From: an uncultured Clostridia bacterium
Lineage (GTDB): Bacteria; Bacillota; Clostridia; Oscillospirales; QAKW01
Direction: 5' to 3'
DNA: 17,483 nucleotides
NCBI GenBank assembly: GCA_944387905.1
Contig: CALXGU010000010.1
Span: forward strand, 1-17,483
Part shown: piece by piece, positions 7,824 through 14,065 of the stretch
How positions within the stretch are numbered: position 1 is the first letter of the stretch
Layout: each line of letters opens with the position of its first letter
Notes under the pieces: generated by a model
Databases searched by the model: none
Seen by the model: the letters and a program-made list of their open reading frames with translations, nothing else
What the model was told of the DNA's origin: nothing
Program-made: the position numbers and the translations under genes

Positions 7824-7859
7824 AAAATATGTAAATCAAATCAAAAATATTATGTAAAC
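7824..7859 (+). repeat. Repeat pair A (partial copy plus 16-bp copy)
   Basis: Copy 1, AAAATATTATGTAAAC, is at 7844-7859. A partial copy, AAAATATGTAAAT, lies at 7824-7836 and shares the core TATGTAAA (7828-7835). The two cores are offset by exactly 23 bp, in the same orientation. In the spoIIM direction they read as GTTTACATAATATTTT and lie 60-95 bp before the gene start. Confidence 0.75.
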
Positions 7860-7958
7860 ATCAATTAAGGCTCATTTTTGCAGTGAATAAATTTTACACC
7901 ATGTCAAGCTGATTATCAAGCCTTTTCCAAAATTAATTTCTTTTTGTTTAAATGTGAT

Positions 7959-7999
7959 AAAATATTATGTAAACCGTACTGAAAATATTATGTAAACCG
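7959..7999 (+). repeat. Repeat pair B (two identical 18-bp copies)
   Basis: AAAATATTATGTAAACCG occurs identically at 7959-7976 and 7982-7999, the same orientation and the same 23-bp offset as pair A. The core TATGTAAA begins at 7966 and 7989, 115 bp after the pair A core at 7851, which is five times 23. The block TTATGTAAACC matches 10 of 11 bases of the right arm of the Bacillus subtilis dif site as I recall it, but the opposite arm is not conserved. Confidence 0.8.
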
Positions 8000-8075
8000 G
8001 CGCTTAATCTGCGGTTTGAAACAATATATAGATTTTATCAATTTCTTAAAACTAAATATTCTGTTTTAAAATGTC

Positions 8076-8118
8076 AATAGCAAAATTGATTTTTTTGAAT
8101 TTTATGCAATTTGCTATT
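8076..8118 (-). terminator. Possible terminator after the TIGR04086 gene
   Basis: An imperfect inverted repeat, AATAGCAAAATTG at 8076-8088 and CAATTTGCTATT at 8107-8118 (one bulged base), spans the stop codon of the minus-strand gene. On that strand it is followed by GACATTTT, a weak T tract. Stem is AT-rich, so efficiency is uncertain. Confidence 0.45.
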
Positions 8119-8518
8119 TTTTGATGTTAGCGGCTATCAGTCCACCGAGAATACAAAATACTGCAGTAAAAATTATTCCTACAATACCCTGTCTGCCGAA
8201 TGATATACTTTGTGCCATAATTGCCGTTAATATCAATTTTATGATTACGATTATCAAAAATGAATATGCCGCCGCAAATATAGCTTTTACTTTTGTATTT
8301 AGCGTAAGCAAAATTGTCATAAGCATAGCAGTTACCGCGCTGACTGTTATCATCATGAACTCTTCATAACTTTCCGGCATTTTTGTCTTTAGTATCAGAA
8401 TACTGCATATAAGTGTCAGTATCAGCATAACTGCTGCAGATATTGCAATTATGGTTATAATCTTGAGCGGTTTGAACCACCATTTTGACGGTTCTTTATT
8501 TTCTAAATATGAACGCAT
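8114..8518 (-). CDS. TIGR04086 family membrane protein
   Basis: A 134-aa protein with four hydrophobic helices (around residues 20-42, 55-72, 78-101 and 110-130), a charged N-terminus and a GGLIAANIKK C-terminus. Size, four-helix layout and position next to yajC match the TIGR04086 family, common in Clostridia and of unknown function. In many Clostridia this gene lies beside the SCIFF peptide genes scfA-scfB; none are in this window. ATG 8518 is 7 nt after AAGGGGG; an upstream in-frame start at 8605 overlaps yajC and is rejected. That ribosome site is inside the 3' arm of a 19-bp perfect hairpin, so translation is probably restrained or tied to upstream events. Family call relies on topology and context, not a residue signature. 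Confidence 0.75.
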   Translation of the reverse strand: MRSYLENKEPSKWWFKPLKIITIIAISAAVMLILTLICSILILKTKMPESYEEFMMITVSAVTAMLMTILLTLNTKVKAIFAAAYSFLIIVIIKLILTAIMAQSISFGRQGIVGIIFTAVFCILGGLIAANIKK

Positions 8519-8520
8519 AA

Positions 8521-8563
8521 AACAACCCCCTTGAATACTATATAAGTATTCAAGGGGGTTGTT
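8521..8563 (-). promoter_or_regulatory. 19-bp perfect hairpin enclosing the ribosome site of the TIGR04086 gene
   Basis: Arms 8521-8539 and 8545-8563 are perfectly complementary, with a 5-nt loop. On the minus strand the 3' arm contains AAGGGGG, the Shine-Dalgarno of the next gene, and the hairpin is followed by TTTATG, which includes the start codon. It can act as an intercistronic terminator after yajC, as a block on translation initiation, or both. Confidence 0.8.
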
Positions 8564-8574
8564 ATTTATTCTGA

Positions 8575-8850
8575 TTATTGCTCTTCTTTGCTGATTATAG
8601 CCCATCTTTTGAATTTAAGCTTAGTTTTATCAGCACCTGTCTCAATTGTTACTGTGTCAATGTCCTTTGTGGAAACCACTTTGCCCACAATACCGCTCTC
8701 TGTTACGACTATATCTCCAACTTCAAGATTGTTTCGCATCTGTTTTATTGCTTTCTCGCGTTTTTTCTGGGGGCGAAACATTATAAGATACATAACGACC
8801 ATAAGAGCGATCATAAATAATAAGGTTCCGTATTGTGATATAAATTCCAT
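8575..8850 (-). CDS. yajC: Preprotein translocase accessory subunit YajC
   Basis: YajC associates with SecDF and the SecYEG translocon. The 91-aa protein has one N-terminal membrane helix (residues about 8-25), then the family hallmark FRPQKKREK and the soluble segment NNLEVGDIVVTESGIVGKVVS, which precedes a small beta domain. Length is normal. ATG 8850 follows AGAGAGG with 8-nt spacing. It follows tgt in the same direction with a 61-nt gap, the order queA-tgt-yajC being widely conserved in bacteria. secD and secF do not follow as they do in Proteobacteria. Confidence 0.95.
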   Translation of the reverse strand: MEFISQYGTLLFMIALMVVMYLIMFRPQKKREKAIKQMRNNLEVGDIVVTESGIVGKVVSTKDIDTVTIETGADKTKLKFKRWAIISKEEQ

Positions 8851-8911
8851 TCGTATATCCTCTCTGATTTTTTTAATATTATAAATTATTTACTTTGAAA
8901 AATCAAGTGTT

Positions 8912-10042
8912 TTATATTCTTCTGCCCAGCTTTTCTATCATTTCCGATTTAAAGCTGCTAAAACTGCCGTTTTCTATATTATCTCTTATTTTTTGCATCA
9001 AGTTATTATAAAAATATAAGTTATGAATAACACAAAGTCTCATTGCCAGCATTTCACCTGCTTTGAACAAATGACGTATATAAGCCTTTGAAAAATTAGT
9101 GCAAGTCGGACAGCTGCAATGTTCATCAAGCGGAGTATCATCAAGCTCATACTTTTTATTAAGCAAATTAATTATACCGTTTTCTGTAAACACATGTGAA
9201 TGTCTGGCGTTTCGCGCCGGCATTACGCAGTCAAAGAAATCTATACCGCGATCAACTGCTTCAAGTATATTCACAGGTGTACCCACACCCATTAAATATC
9301 TGGGTTTATCATACGGCATAAACGGTTCGGTCTGTTCAATAATATCATACATGACTTCTGCCGGCTCGCCTACCGCAAGCCCACCCAACGCATAACCGTC
9401 CAAATCAAGAGATGCAATATCTTTCATATGTTTTATTCGCAGATCGGCAAAAGTGCTGCCTTGATTTATGCCGAAAAGCAACTGGCTTTTATTTATTGTA
9501 TCAGGCTGTGAATTTAATCGGTCAAGCTCTTTTTTGCACCTTTCAAGCCATCTTGTGGTGCGTTCAATCGAATTGGCTGTATAGTTGTATTCAGCTGGGT
9601 TCTCTATACATTCATCAAAGGCCATAGCAATAGTTGACCCCAGATTAGACTGAATTTGCATGCTTTCTTCCGGTCCCATAAATATTTTTCTCCCATCGAT
9701 ATGCGAAGAAAAATATACGCCTTCTTCCTTTATATTCCGCAGTCCGGACAAAGAAAACACCTGAAAACCGCCGCTGTCAGTTAGTACAGGTCCGTTCCAC
9801 CTGCTCATACTGCGAATACCTCCAAGCTCTTTAACTATTTTATCACCCGGACGCAGGTGAAGATGATAAGTGTTTGACAGCATTACCTGGCAGCCAATTT
9901 CTTTTAAATCAAGAGCGCTGACAGCTCCTTTTATTGCCGCTGCAGTTGCAACATTCATAAAAACCGGAGTTTCAATATCTCCGTGTACTGTTTTCATTCT
10001 TCCCCTTCGCGCTCTTTTTTCTTTACATAAGATTTGAAACAA
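8912..10042 (-). CDS. tgt: tRNA-guanine transglycosylase
   Basis: Exchanges guanine 34 of Asp, Asn, His and Tyr tRNAs for preQ1 in queuosine synthesis. The 376-aa protein shows FMNVATAAAIKG, SNTYHLHLRPG, LTDSGGFQVFSL with Asp89, GINQG, GGLAVGE, and FFDCVMPARNARH with the nucleophile Asp271. The zinc site CSCPTC and a downstream His in MRLCVIHN complete the family pattern. Start choice: GAGGTGA overlaps an in-frame GTG at 10051. The TTG at 10042 is 8 nt from GAGG and gives the usual MFQxxC-like N-terminus, so I prefer it; the GTG would add three residues. It starts 16 nt after queA. RHSH replaces the more common RNGH after the catalytic loop, a tolerated variation. Confidence 0.96.
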   Translation of the reverse strand: MFQILCKEKRARRGRMKTVHGDIETPVFMNVATAAAIKGAVSALDLKEIGCQVMLSNTYHLHLRPGDKIVKELGGIRSMSRWNGPVLTDSGGFQVFSLSGLRNIKEEGVYFSSHIDGRKIFMGPEESMQIQSNLGSTIAMAFDECIENPAEYNYTANSIERTTRWLERCKKELDRLNSQPDTINKSQLLFGINQGSTFADLRIKHMKDIASLDLDGYALGGLAVGEPAEVMYDIIEQTEPFMPYDKPRYLMGVGTPVNILEAVDRGIDFFDCVMPARNARHSHVFTENGIINLLNKKYELDDTPLDEHCSCPTCTNFSKAYIRHLFKAGEMLAMRLCVIHNLYFYNNLMQKIRDNIENGSFSSFKSEMIEKLGRRI

Positions 10043-10058
10043 ATATTTCACCTCATTA

Positions 10059-11084
10059 TCAATTTATAAACATCGCATCGCCGAAACTGAAAAATCTGTA
10101 CTGCATTTCGATTGCCGTTTTATAAGCGTTCATTATCATGTCTCTGCTTGAAAATGCGCTGACAAGCATCAATAGAGTACTTTGCGGCAAATGAAAATTA
10201 GTGATCAGCGCGTCTGCAATTTTAAACTTATATCCAGGATATATAAAGATACTGGTATCAGAACTGGAGGATAAAAGCTCGCCTTTTTCATTGAAAGCGC
10301 TTTCAACAGTACGTATTGATGTTGTTCCTACACATATTACGCGTCTGCCCTCTTGTTTTGCCATTTTGATCTCATTAGCTGTATCTTCAGGGACAAAATA
10401 ATGTTCGGAATGCATGATATGATGTGTAATGTCCTTTACCTTTACAGGCCTGAACGTTCCTAAGCCTACATGAAGAGTTACATATTTTACTATAACACCT
10501 TTTTCTTTTATTGCTGTCAGTAAATCTTCAGTAAAATGCAAGCCGGCTGTAGGTGCGGCGGCAGAGCCGAGATTTTTAGCATATACAGTCTGGTATCTGT
10601 CATTATCCTCAAGTTTCTTTTTTATGTATGGGGGTACTGGCATATTTCCGATTCTGTCTAAGATCGGATATATACTCACTCCGTCATATGTAAATTTAAT
10701 TATTCTGTTGCCGTCTCGGGATATGTCAACAACAGTACCGCATAGGCTCTCTCCGTAATCAATGACTTGCCCCACAAGCGCCTTTCGTCCGGGTTTTACA
10801 AGTACCTCCCATTCATCGTTGCCCAAATCCTTGAGCAGAAGAGTTTCAATCGTGCCGCCGCTGCCATGCCTTTTTCCGTATATACGAGCAGGTATCACCT
10901 TTGAGTCATTGAGAATAAGAACGTCTGATGGTTTTAAATAGTCTATTATATCTTTAAAATGCTTATGCTGAAGCTCACCGGTAATTTTGTTCATAATCAT
11001 TAGGCGTGATTCATCGCGTTTTTCCAAAGGGTCCTGTGCAATTAAATTTTCAGGAAGGTCATAATCAAAATCAGATATATTCAT
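10059..11084 (-). CDS. queA: S-adenosylmethionine:tRNA ribosyltransferase-isomerase
   Basis: Transfers and rearranges the ribosyl part of S-adenosylmethionine onto preQ1-tRNA to form epoxyqueuosine. The 341-aa protein has YDLPENLIAQDPLEKRDESRL at its N-terminus (shown in part), LILNDSKVIPARI, GSAAAPTAGLHFT, TLHVGLGTFRPVK, the MHSEHY block, VGTTSIRTVES, and the C-terminal TNFHLPQSTLLMLVSAF, all conserved. ATG 11084 has AAGGAA 7 nt upstream and gives typical length; the in-frame ATG at 11108 has no ribosome site. It is the first gene of queA-tgt-yajC-TIGR04086 and is divergent from asd. A good sigma-A type promoter lies upstream. Confidence 0.96.
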   Translation of the reverse strand: MNISDFDYDLPENLIAQDPLEKRDESRLMIMNKITGELQHKHFKDIIDYLKPSDVLILNDSKVIPARIYGKRHGSGGTIETLLLKDLGNDEWEVLVKPGRKALVGQVIDYGESLCGTVVDISRDGNRIIKFTYDGVSIYPILDRIGNMPVPPYIKKKLEDNDRYQTVYAKNLGSAAAPTAGLHFTEDLLTAIKEKGVIVKYVTLHVGLGTFRPVKVKDITHHIMHSEHYFVPEDTANEIKMAKQEGRRVICVGTTSIRTVESAFNEKGELLSSSSDTSIFIYPGYKFKIADALITNFHLPQSTLLMLVSAFSSRDMIMNAYKTAIEMQYRFFSFGDAMFIN

Positions 11085-11161
11085 ATTTTCGTTCCTTATT
11101 ATTGACATAAAAAAAGTATAATGTTATATTATTATAATACAGATATACTGTATGTTATATA

Positions 11162-11191
11162 TTAACAATTAGTTATTATATATTGTATTAT
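11162..11191 (+). promoter_or_regulatory. Predicted sigma-A promoter for asd-dapA-dapB
   Basis: TTAACA (11162-11167) and TATTAT (11186-11191) with an 18-bp spacer, each near consensus. It overlaps the opposing queA promoter, so the two may compete. The resulting leader would be about 25 nt, followed by AAGGAG and the asd start, leaving no room for a lysine riboswitch. Confidence 0.45.
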
Positions 11192-11203
11192 TTTTATTTT
11201 CAA
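11175..11203 (-). promoter_or_regulatory. Predicted sigma-A promoter for queA-tgt-yajC
   Basis: On the minus strand, TTGAAA (11203-11198) and TATAAT (11180-11175) are separated by exactly 17 bp, differing from consensus at two -35 positions (TTGACA to TTGAAA is one mismatch) and none at -10. It would give a leader of roughly 80-85 nt before queA. The region is AT-rich, so chance matches exist, but the spacing and -10 are ideal. Confidence 0.65.
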
Positions 11204-11221
11204 TAGTTAAGGAGAAACAAA

Positions 11222-12307
11222 ATGAAAAAATGTGATGTCGGAGTTATCGGTGCCACGGGTATGGTAGGACAGAGATTCATTACTCTGCTTGAAAATCATC
11301 CCTGGTTTAATTTAAAGGTTCTTGCCGCCTCTTCCAGAAGTGCGGGCAAAAAGTATTCCGAGGCCCTTGGCGGCAGATGGTGTATGGATACCGAGCTTTC
11401 AGGCGACGTTGCCGATATGTATGTTTACGATGCTCAGGCAGATAAGGAAAAGATAGCATCGATGGTATCTTTTGTTTTTTGTGCTGTAGATATGCCGAAA
11501 GAGGAAATCAAAAAGCTTGAAGAGGCTTATGCGAAGCTGGAGTGTCCTGTTATTTCCAATAACTCCGCCAACAGGTCAACAGCCGATGTTCCTATGATAA
11601 TACCGGAAATAAATCCTCAGCATGCGCAGATAATTCCTGCTCAGCGCAAGCGTCTCGGCACAAAGCGCGGTTTTATTGCAGTAAAGTCAAACTGTTCATT
11701 GCAGAGCTATGTGCCTGCAATGCATCCGCTTATGGAAAACTTTGAAATAGACTCTGCTCTTGCCTGCACGTATCAGGCTATCAGCGGTGCGGGCAAGACT
11801 TTTGAAAGATGGCCAGAAATGGTAGACAATGTAATACCGTATATCGGCGGCGAAGAGGAAAAAAGCGAACTTGAACCGCTTAAAATTTGGGGCAAAGTGT
11901 CAGGCGACAAAATAGTCAATGCCTCTTCTCCTGTTATAACATCACAGTGCCTGCGTGTCGCAGCATCTAACGGGCATATGGCAGCTGTTTTTATTAAATT
12001 CAAAAATGAAAAGCCTTCTAAGGAACAAATCTTAGAAATTTGGAAAAATTATTCTGGCATGCCTCAAAAACTCGAACTTCCCAGCGCTCCAAAACAGTTT
12101 TTACATTATTTTGAAGAGCCTGACCGTCCGCAGACAAGACTTGACCGTGACAATGAGCACGGTATGGCAATCAATATAGGCCGTTTACGTGAGGACAGGA
12201 TATTTGATTATAAATTTGTATGTCTTTCGCATAATACTTTGAGAGGTGCAGCAGGCGGTGCTGTTTTGCTTGCTGAGCTGCTGTACGCTCAGGGTTATAT
12301 GAACTGA
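11222..12307 (+). CDS. asd: Aspartate-semialdehyde dehydrogenase (archaeal/fungal-type, long form)
   Basis: Reduces aspartyl phosphate to aspartate semialdehyde with NADPH. The 361-aa protein begins with the nucleotide-binding loop GVIGATGMVGQRF. The catalytic Cys158 is in VKSNCSLQSY, and the acid/base His252 is in ASNGHMAAVF. AISGAGKTFERWPEM and the C-terminal LSHNTLRGAAGGAVLLAELL are also typical. Length and the SNCSLQ motif place it in the longer subfamily found in archaea, fungi and some Clostridia, rather than the roughly 330-aa Bacillus type; this subfamily also contains malonyl-CoA reductases, but the dapA-dapB context favours lysine biosynthesis. ATG 11222 follows AAGGAG with good spacing. 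First gene of asd-dapA-dapB; dapA follows by 17 nt. Confidence 0.95.
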   Translation: MKKCDVGVIGATGMVGQRFITLLENHPWFNLKVLAASSRSAGKKYSEALGGRWCMDTELSGDVADMYVYDAQADKEKIASMVSFVFCAVDMPKEEIKKLEEAYAKLECPVISNNSANRSTADVPMIIPEINPQHAQIIPAQRKRLGTKRGFIAVKSNCSLQSYVPAMHPLMENFEIDSALACTYQAISGAGKTFERWPEMVDNVIPYIGGEEEKSELEPLKIWGKVSGDKIVNASSPVITSQCLRVAASNGHMAAVFIKFKNEKPSKEQILEIWKNYSGMPQKLELPSAPKQFLHYFEEPDRPQTRLDRDNEHGMAINIGRLREDRIFDYKFVCLSHNTLRGAAGGAVLLAELLYAQGYMN

Positions 12308-12324
12308 ATATAGGAGATGTTTTT

Positions 12325-13206
12325 ATGAATGCACCCGTTTTTAAAGGCTCAGGCGTGGCTTTGGTTACGCCGATGCACGAGGATGGATCCGTAAATTTTG
12401 CCAAGCTCGGGGAACTGATTGAGTTTCAGATCAGTAATTCCACTGACGCGCTTATAATTTGCGGAACTACCGGTGAAAGCAAAACTCTGGAAAATAAAGA
12501 GCATGAAGAAGTAATAAAATATTCCGTTGAGTGCGCGGCCGGCAGGGTACCTGTAATTGCCGGAACGGGTAGCAATGATACCGCATATTCGGTGCGTCTG
12601 TCTAAGTTTGCACAGAACGCAGGTGCAGATGCATTATTGCTTGTTACTCCGTACTATAATAAAACTACTCAAAACGGACTTGTCAGACACTTCAATGAAA
12701 TTGCGCGAAATGTCGATATTCCATGCATACTGTATAATGTCCCTTCCAGAACGGGAATGAATATCGAACTGAGTACGTATGAGAAGCTTGATAAAATCGA
12801 TAATATCGTAGCAGTTAAAGAGGCAAGCGGAAATATATCTCAGATAGCCGCTGTTGCGGCGCGATGTGAAATGGATATCTACAGCGGCAATGACGATCAG
12901 ATAGTTCCGATAATGTCATTGGGCGGAATAGGTGTGATTTCTGTTTTAGCAAATATAATGCCTTATGAGACTCATCAGCTGTGCCAGCATATGCTTGACG
13001 GAAAATCAGATTTGGCTTTGCAGATGCAGCTTAAATATCTTAATATAATAAACGCGCTGTTTTGCGAAGTTAATCCCATCCCCGTGAAGACAGCTCTGAA
13101 TCTAATGGGCATGAACGCAGGTCCGCTCAGGCTGCCGTTATGCGGAATGGACCAGAATAATCTCAACAGACTCAAGACAGAACTAAAAGCACTGAATTTG
13201 ATTTAA
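12325..13206 (+). CDS. dapA: 4-hydroxy-tetrahydrodipicolinate synthase
   Basis: Condenses pyruvate with aspartate semialdehyde, committing carbon to diaminopimelate and lysine; in sporulating cells the product pathway also leads to dipicolinate. The 293-aa TIM-barrel protein shows the CGTTGES loop, VIAGTGSND, LLVTPYYNKTTQNGL, the proton-relay Tyr137 in LYNVPSRTGMN, and Schiff-base Lys165 in VAVKEASGN. NPIPVKTALNLMG near the C-terminus is also family-typical. Length is standard. ATG 12325 has AGGAGAT 7 nt upstream. It lies between asd and dapB, with short gaps (17 and 25 nt), so the three are probably one operon. Confidence 0.97.
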   Translation: MNAPVFKGSGVALVTPMHEDGSVNFAKLGELIEFQISNSTDALIICGTTGESKTLENKEHEEVIKYSVECAAGRVPVIAGTGSNDTAYSVRLSKFAQNAGADALLLVTPYYNKTTQNGLVRHFNEIARNVDIPCILYNVPSRTGMNIELSTYEKLDKIDNIVAVKEASGNISQIAAVAARCEMDIYSGNDDQIVPIMSLGGIGVISVLANIMPYETHQLCQHMLDGKSDLALQMQLKYLNIINALFCEVNPIPVKTALNLMGMNAGPLRLPLCGMDQNNLNRLKTELKALNLI

Positions 13207-13231
13207 TTTGATAACATAGGGGACGTAAAAA

Positions 13232-13975
13232 ATGATAAATATTATACTTTGCGGCTGTCAGGGCCATATGGGGAAAACCGTTACGCAGCTGGTTAATGAA
13301 CTGGATAATTTCAAAATAACAGCTGGTGTCGATATTAAAAACGATTTATCGGCTGACTATCCTGTTTACAGCGATATATTTGATGTGAAAGAACAAGCTG
13401 ATGTTATCATCGACTTTTCCCATCCTTCATTATTGCAGAATATTTTGAATTTTGCAAAATCAAAAAATATGCCCGCCGTTATAGCTACTACAGGAAATTC
13501 GGAACAGGATATTTTAAAAATAGAAAGTACGGCCAAAACTATTCCGGTATTTTTTTCATATAATATGTCTATGGGGATCAGTTTGATCACTGAGCTTGCT
13601 GTAAAGGCAAAAAATGTTTTGGGCAATACCTTTGACATAGAAATAATAGAAAAACATCATAACAAAAAGATAGATGCACCGAGCGGTACTGCCATCATGC
13701 TTGCCAATGCAATCAATGCTGACGGAAATTACTCCTATGTATACGACAGACATTTGAAAAAGCAAGCCAGAAGCGAAAATGAAATAGGCATCAGCTCAGT
13801 GCGCGGCGGAAGTATCGTCGGAGAACACAGCGTGATTTTTGCAGGTATTGATGAAGTTATTGAAATAAAGCATACAGCATATTCTAAAAAGATATTTGCT
13901 TCAGGCGCCCTCAATGCTGCCGGCTGGCTTGTAAATCGCAGCGCCGGTCTTTACAGCATGAAAGATATAATATAA
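13232..13975 (+). CDS. dapB: 4-hydroxy-tetrahydrodipicolinate reductase
   Basis: Reduces the DapA product to tetrahydrodipicolinate with NAD(P)H. The 247-aa protein has the N-terminal nucleotide-binding GCQGHMGKTV, DVIIDFSHPS, IATTGNS, and the catalytic EKHHNKKIDAPSGTA block, with His142, His143 and Lys146. The C-terminal SVRGGSIVGEHSVIFAG and ASGALNAAGWL are conserved. Length is normal. The start has AGGGGACG upstream. Last gene of the asd-dapA-dapB unit; a hairpin that overlaps the spoIIE ribosome site lies 48 nt downstream. No later lysine-branch genes follow here. Confidence 0.96.
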   Translation: MINIILCGCQGHMGKTVTQLVNELDNFKITAGVDIKNDLSADYPVYSDIFDVKEQADVIIDFSHPSLLQNILNFAKSKNMPAVIATTGNSEQDILKIESTAKTIPVFFSYNMSMGISLITELAVKAKNVLGNTFDIEIIEKHHNKKIDAPSGTAIMLANAINADGNYSYVYDRHLKKQARSENEIGISSVRGGSIVGEHSVIFAGIDEVIEIKHTAYSKKIFASGALNAAGWLVNRSAGLYSMKDII

Positions 13976-14023
13976 AGCGAATAATTATATGCCCTCCCCT
14001 TTCAATTTATGACATAATATTTT

Positions 14024-14060
14024 AACCTCCGTTGTTATAATTTTAGCTACAACGGAGGTT
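14024..14060 (+). promoter_or_regulatory. 12-bp perfect hairpin enclosing the spoIIE ribosome site
   Basis: Arms 14024-14035 and 14049-14060 are perfectly complementary around a 13-nt loop. The 3' arm contains GGAGG, the only good Shine-Dalgarno for spoIIE, and is followed by TTATT and the ATG at 14066. It can be a dapB terminator (TTTTATT follows), a lock on spoIIE translation, or both. A transcript starting inside the hairpin would free the ribosome site. Confidence 0.75.
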
Positions 14061-14065
14061 TTATT

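Larger units (their letters stand above)
7774..8113. other. 340-bp noncoding region holding the repeat cluster
   Basis: Between spoIIM and the TIGR04086 gene, both on the minus strand. It is very AT-rich, and I see no supported gene or RNA. Its notable content is four copies or partial copies of a direct repeat, entered separately. AAACCG at 7994-7999 and CGGTTT at 8012-8017 form a small inverted repeat at the right edge of the last copy. Any spoIIM promoter must lie here, reading leftward. Confidence 0.7.

Noticed and set aside
7948..7998. True chromosomal dif site
   Set aside because: The right-arm block matches, but the left 11 bases differ in each copy and there are several copies, unlike a single dif.
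7824..7999. CRISPR array
   Set aside because: Only three full repeats, too short (16-18 bp), spacers 5 to 99 bp, and no cas genes.
8588..8884. 98-aa plus-strand frame over yajC
   Set aside because: Lies opposite a well-supported yajC and starts without a ribosome site.
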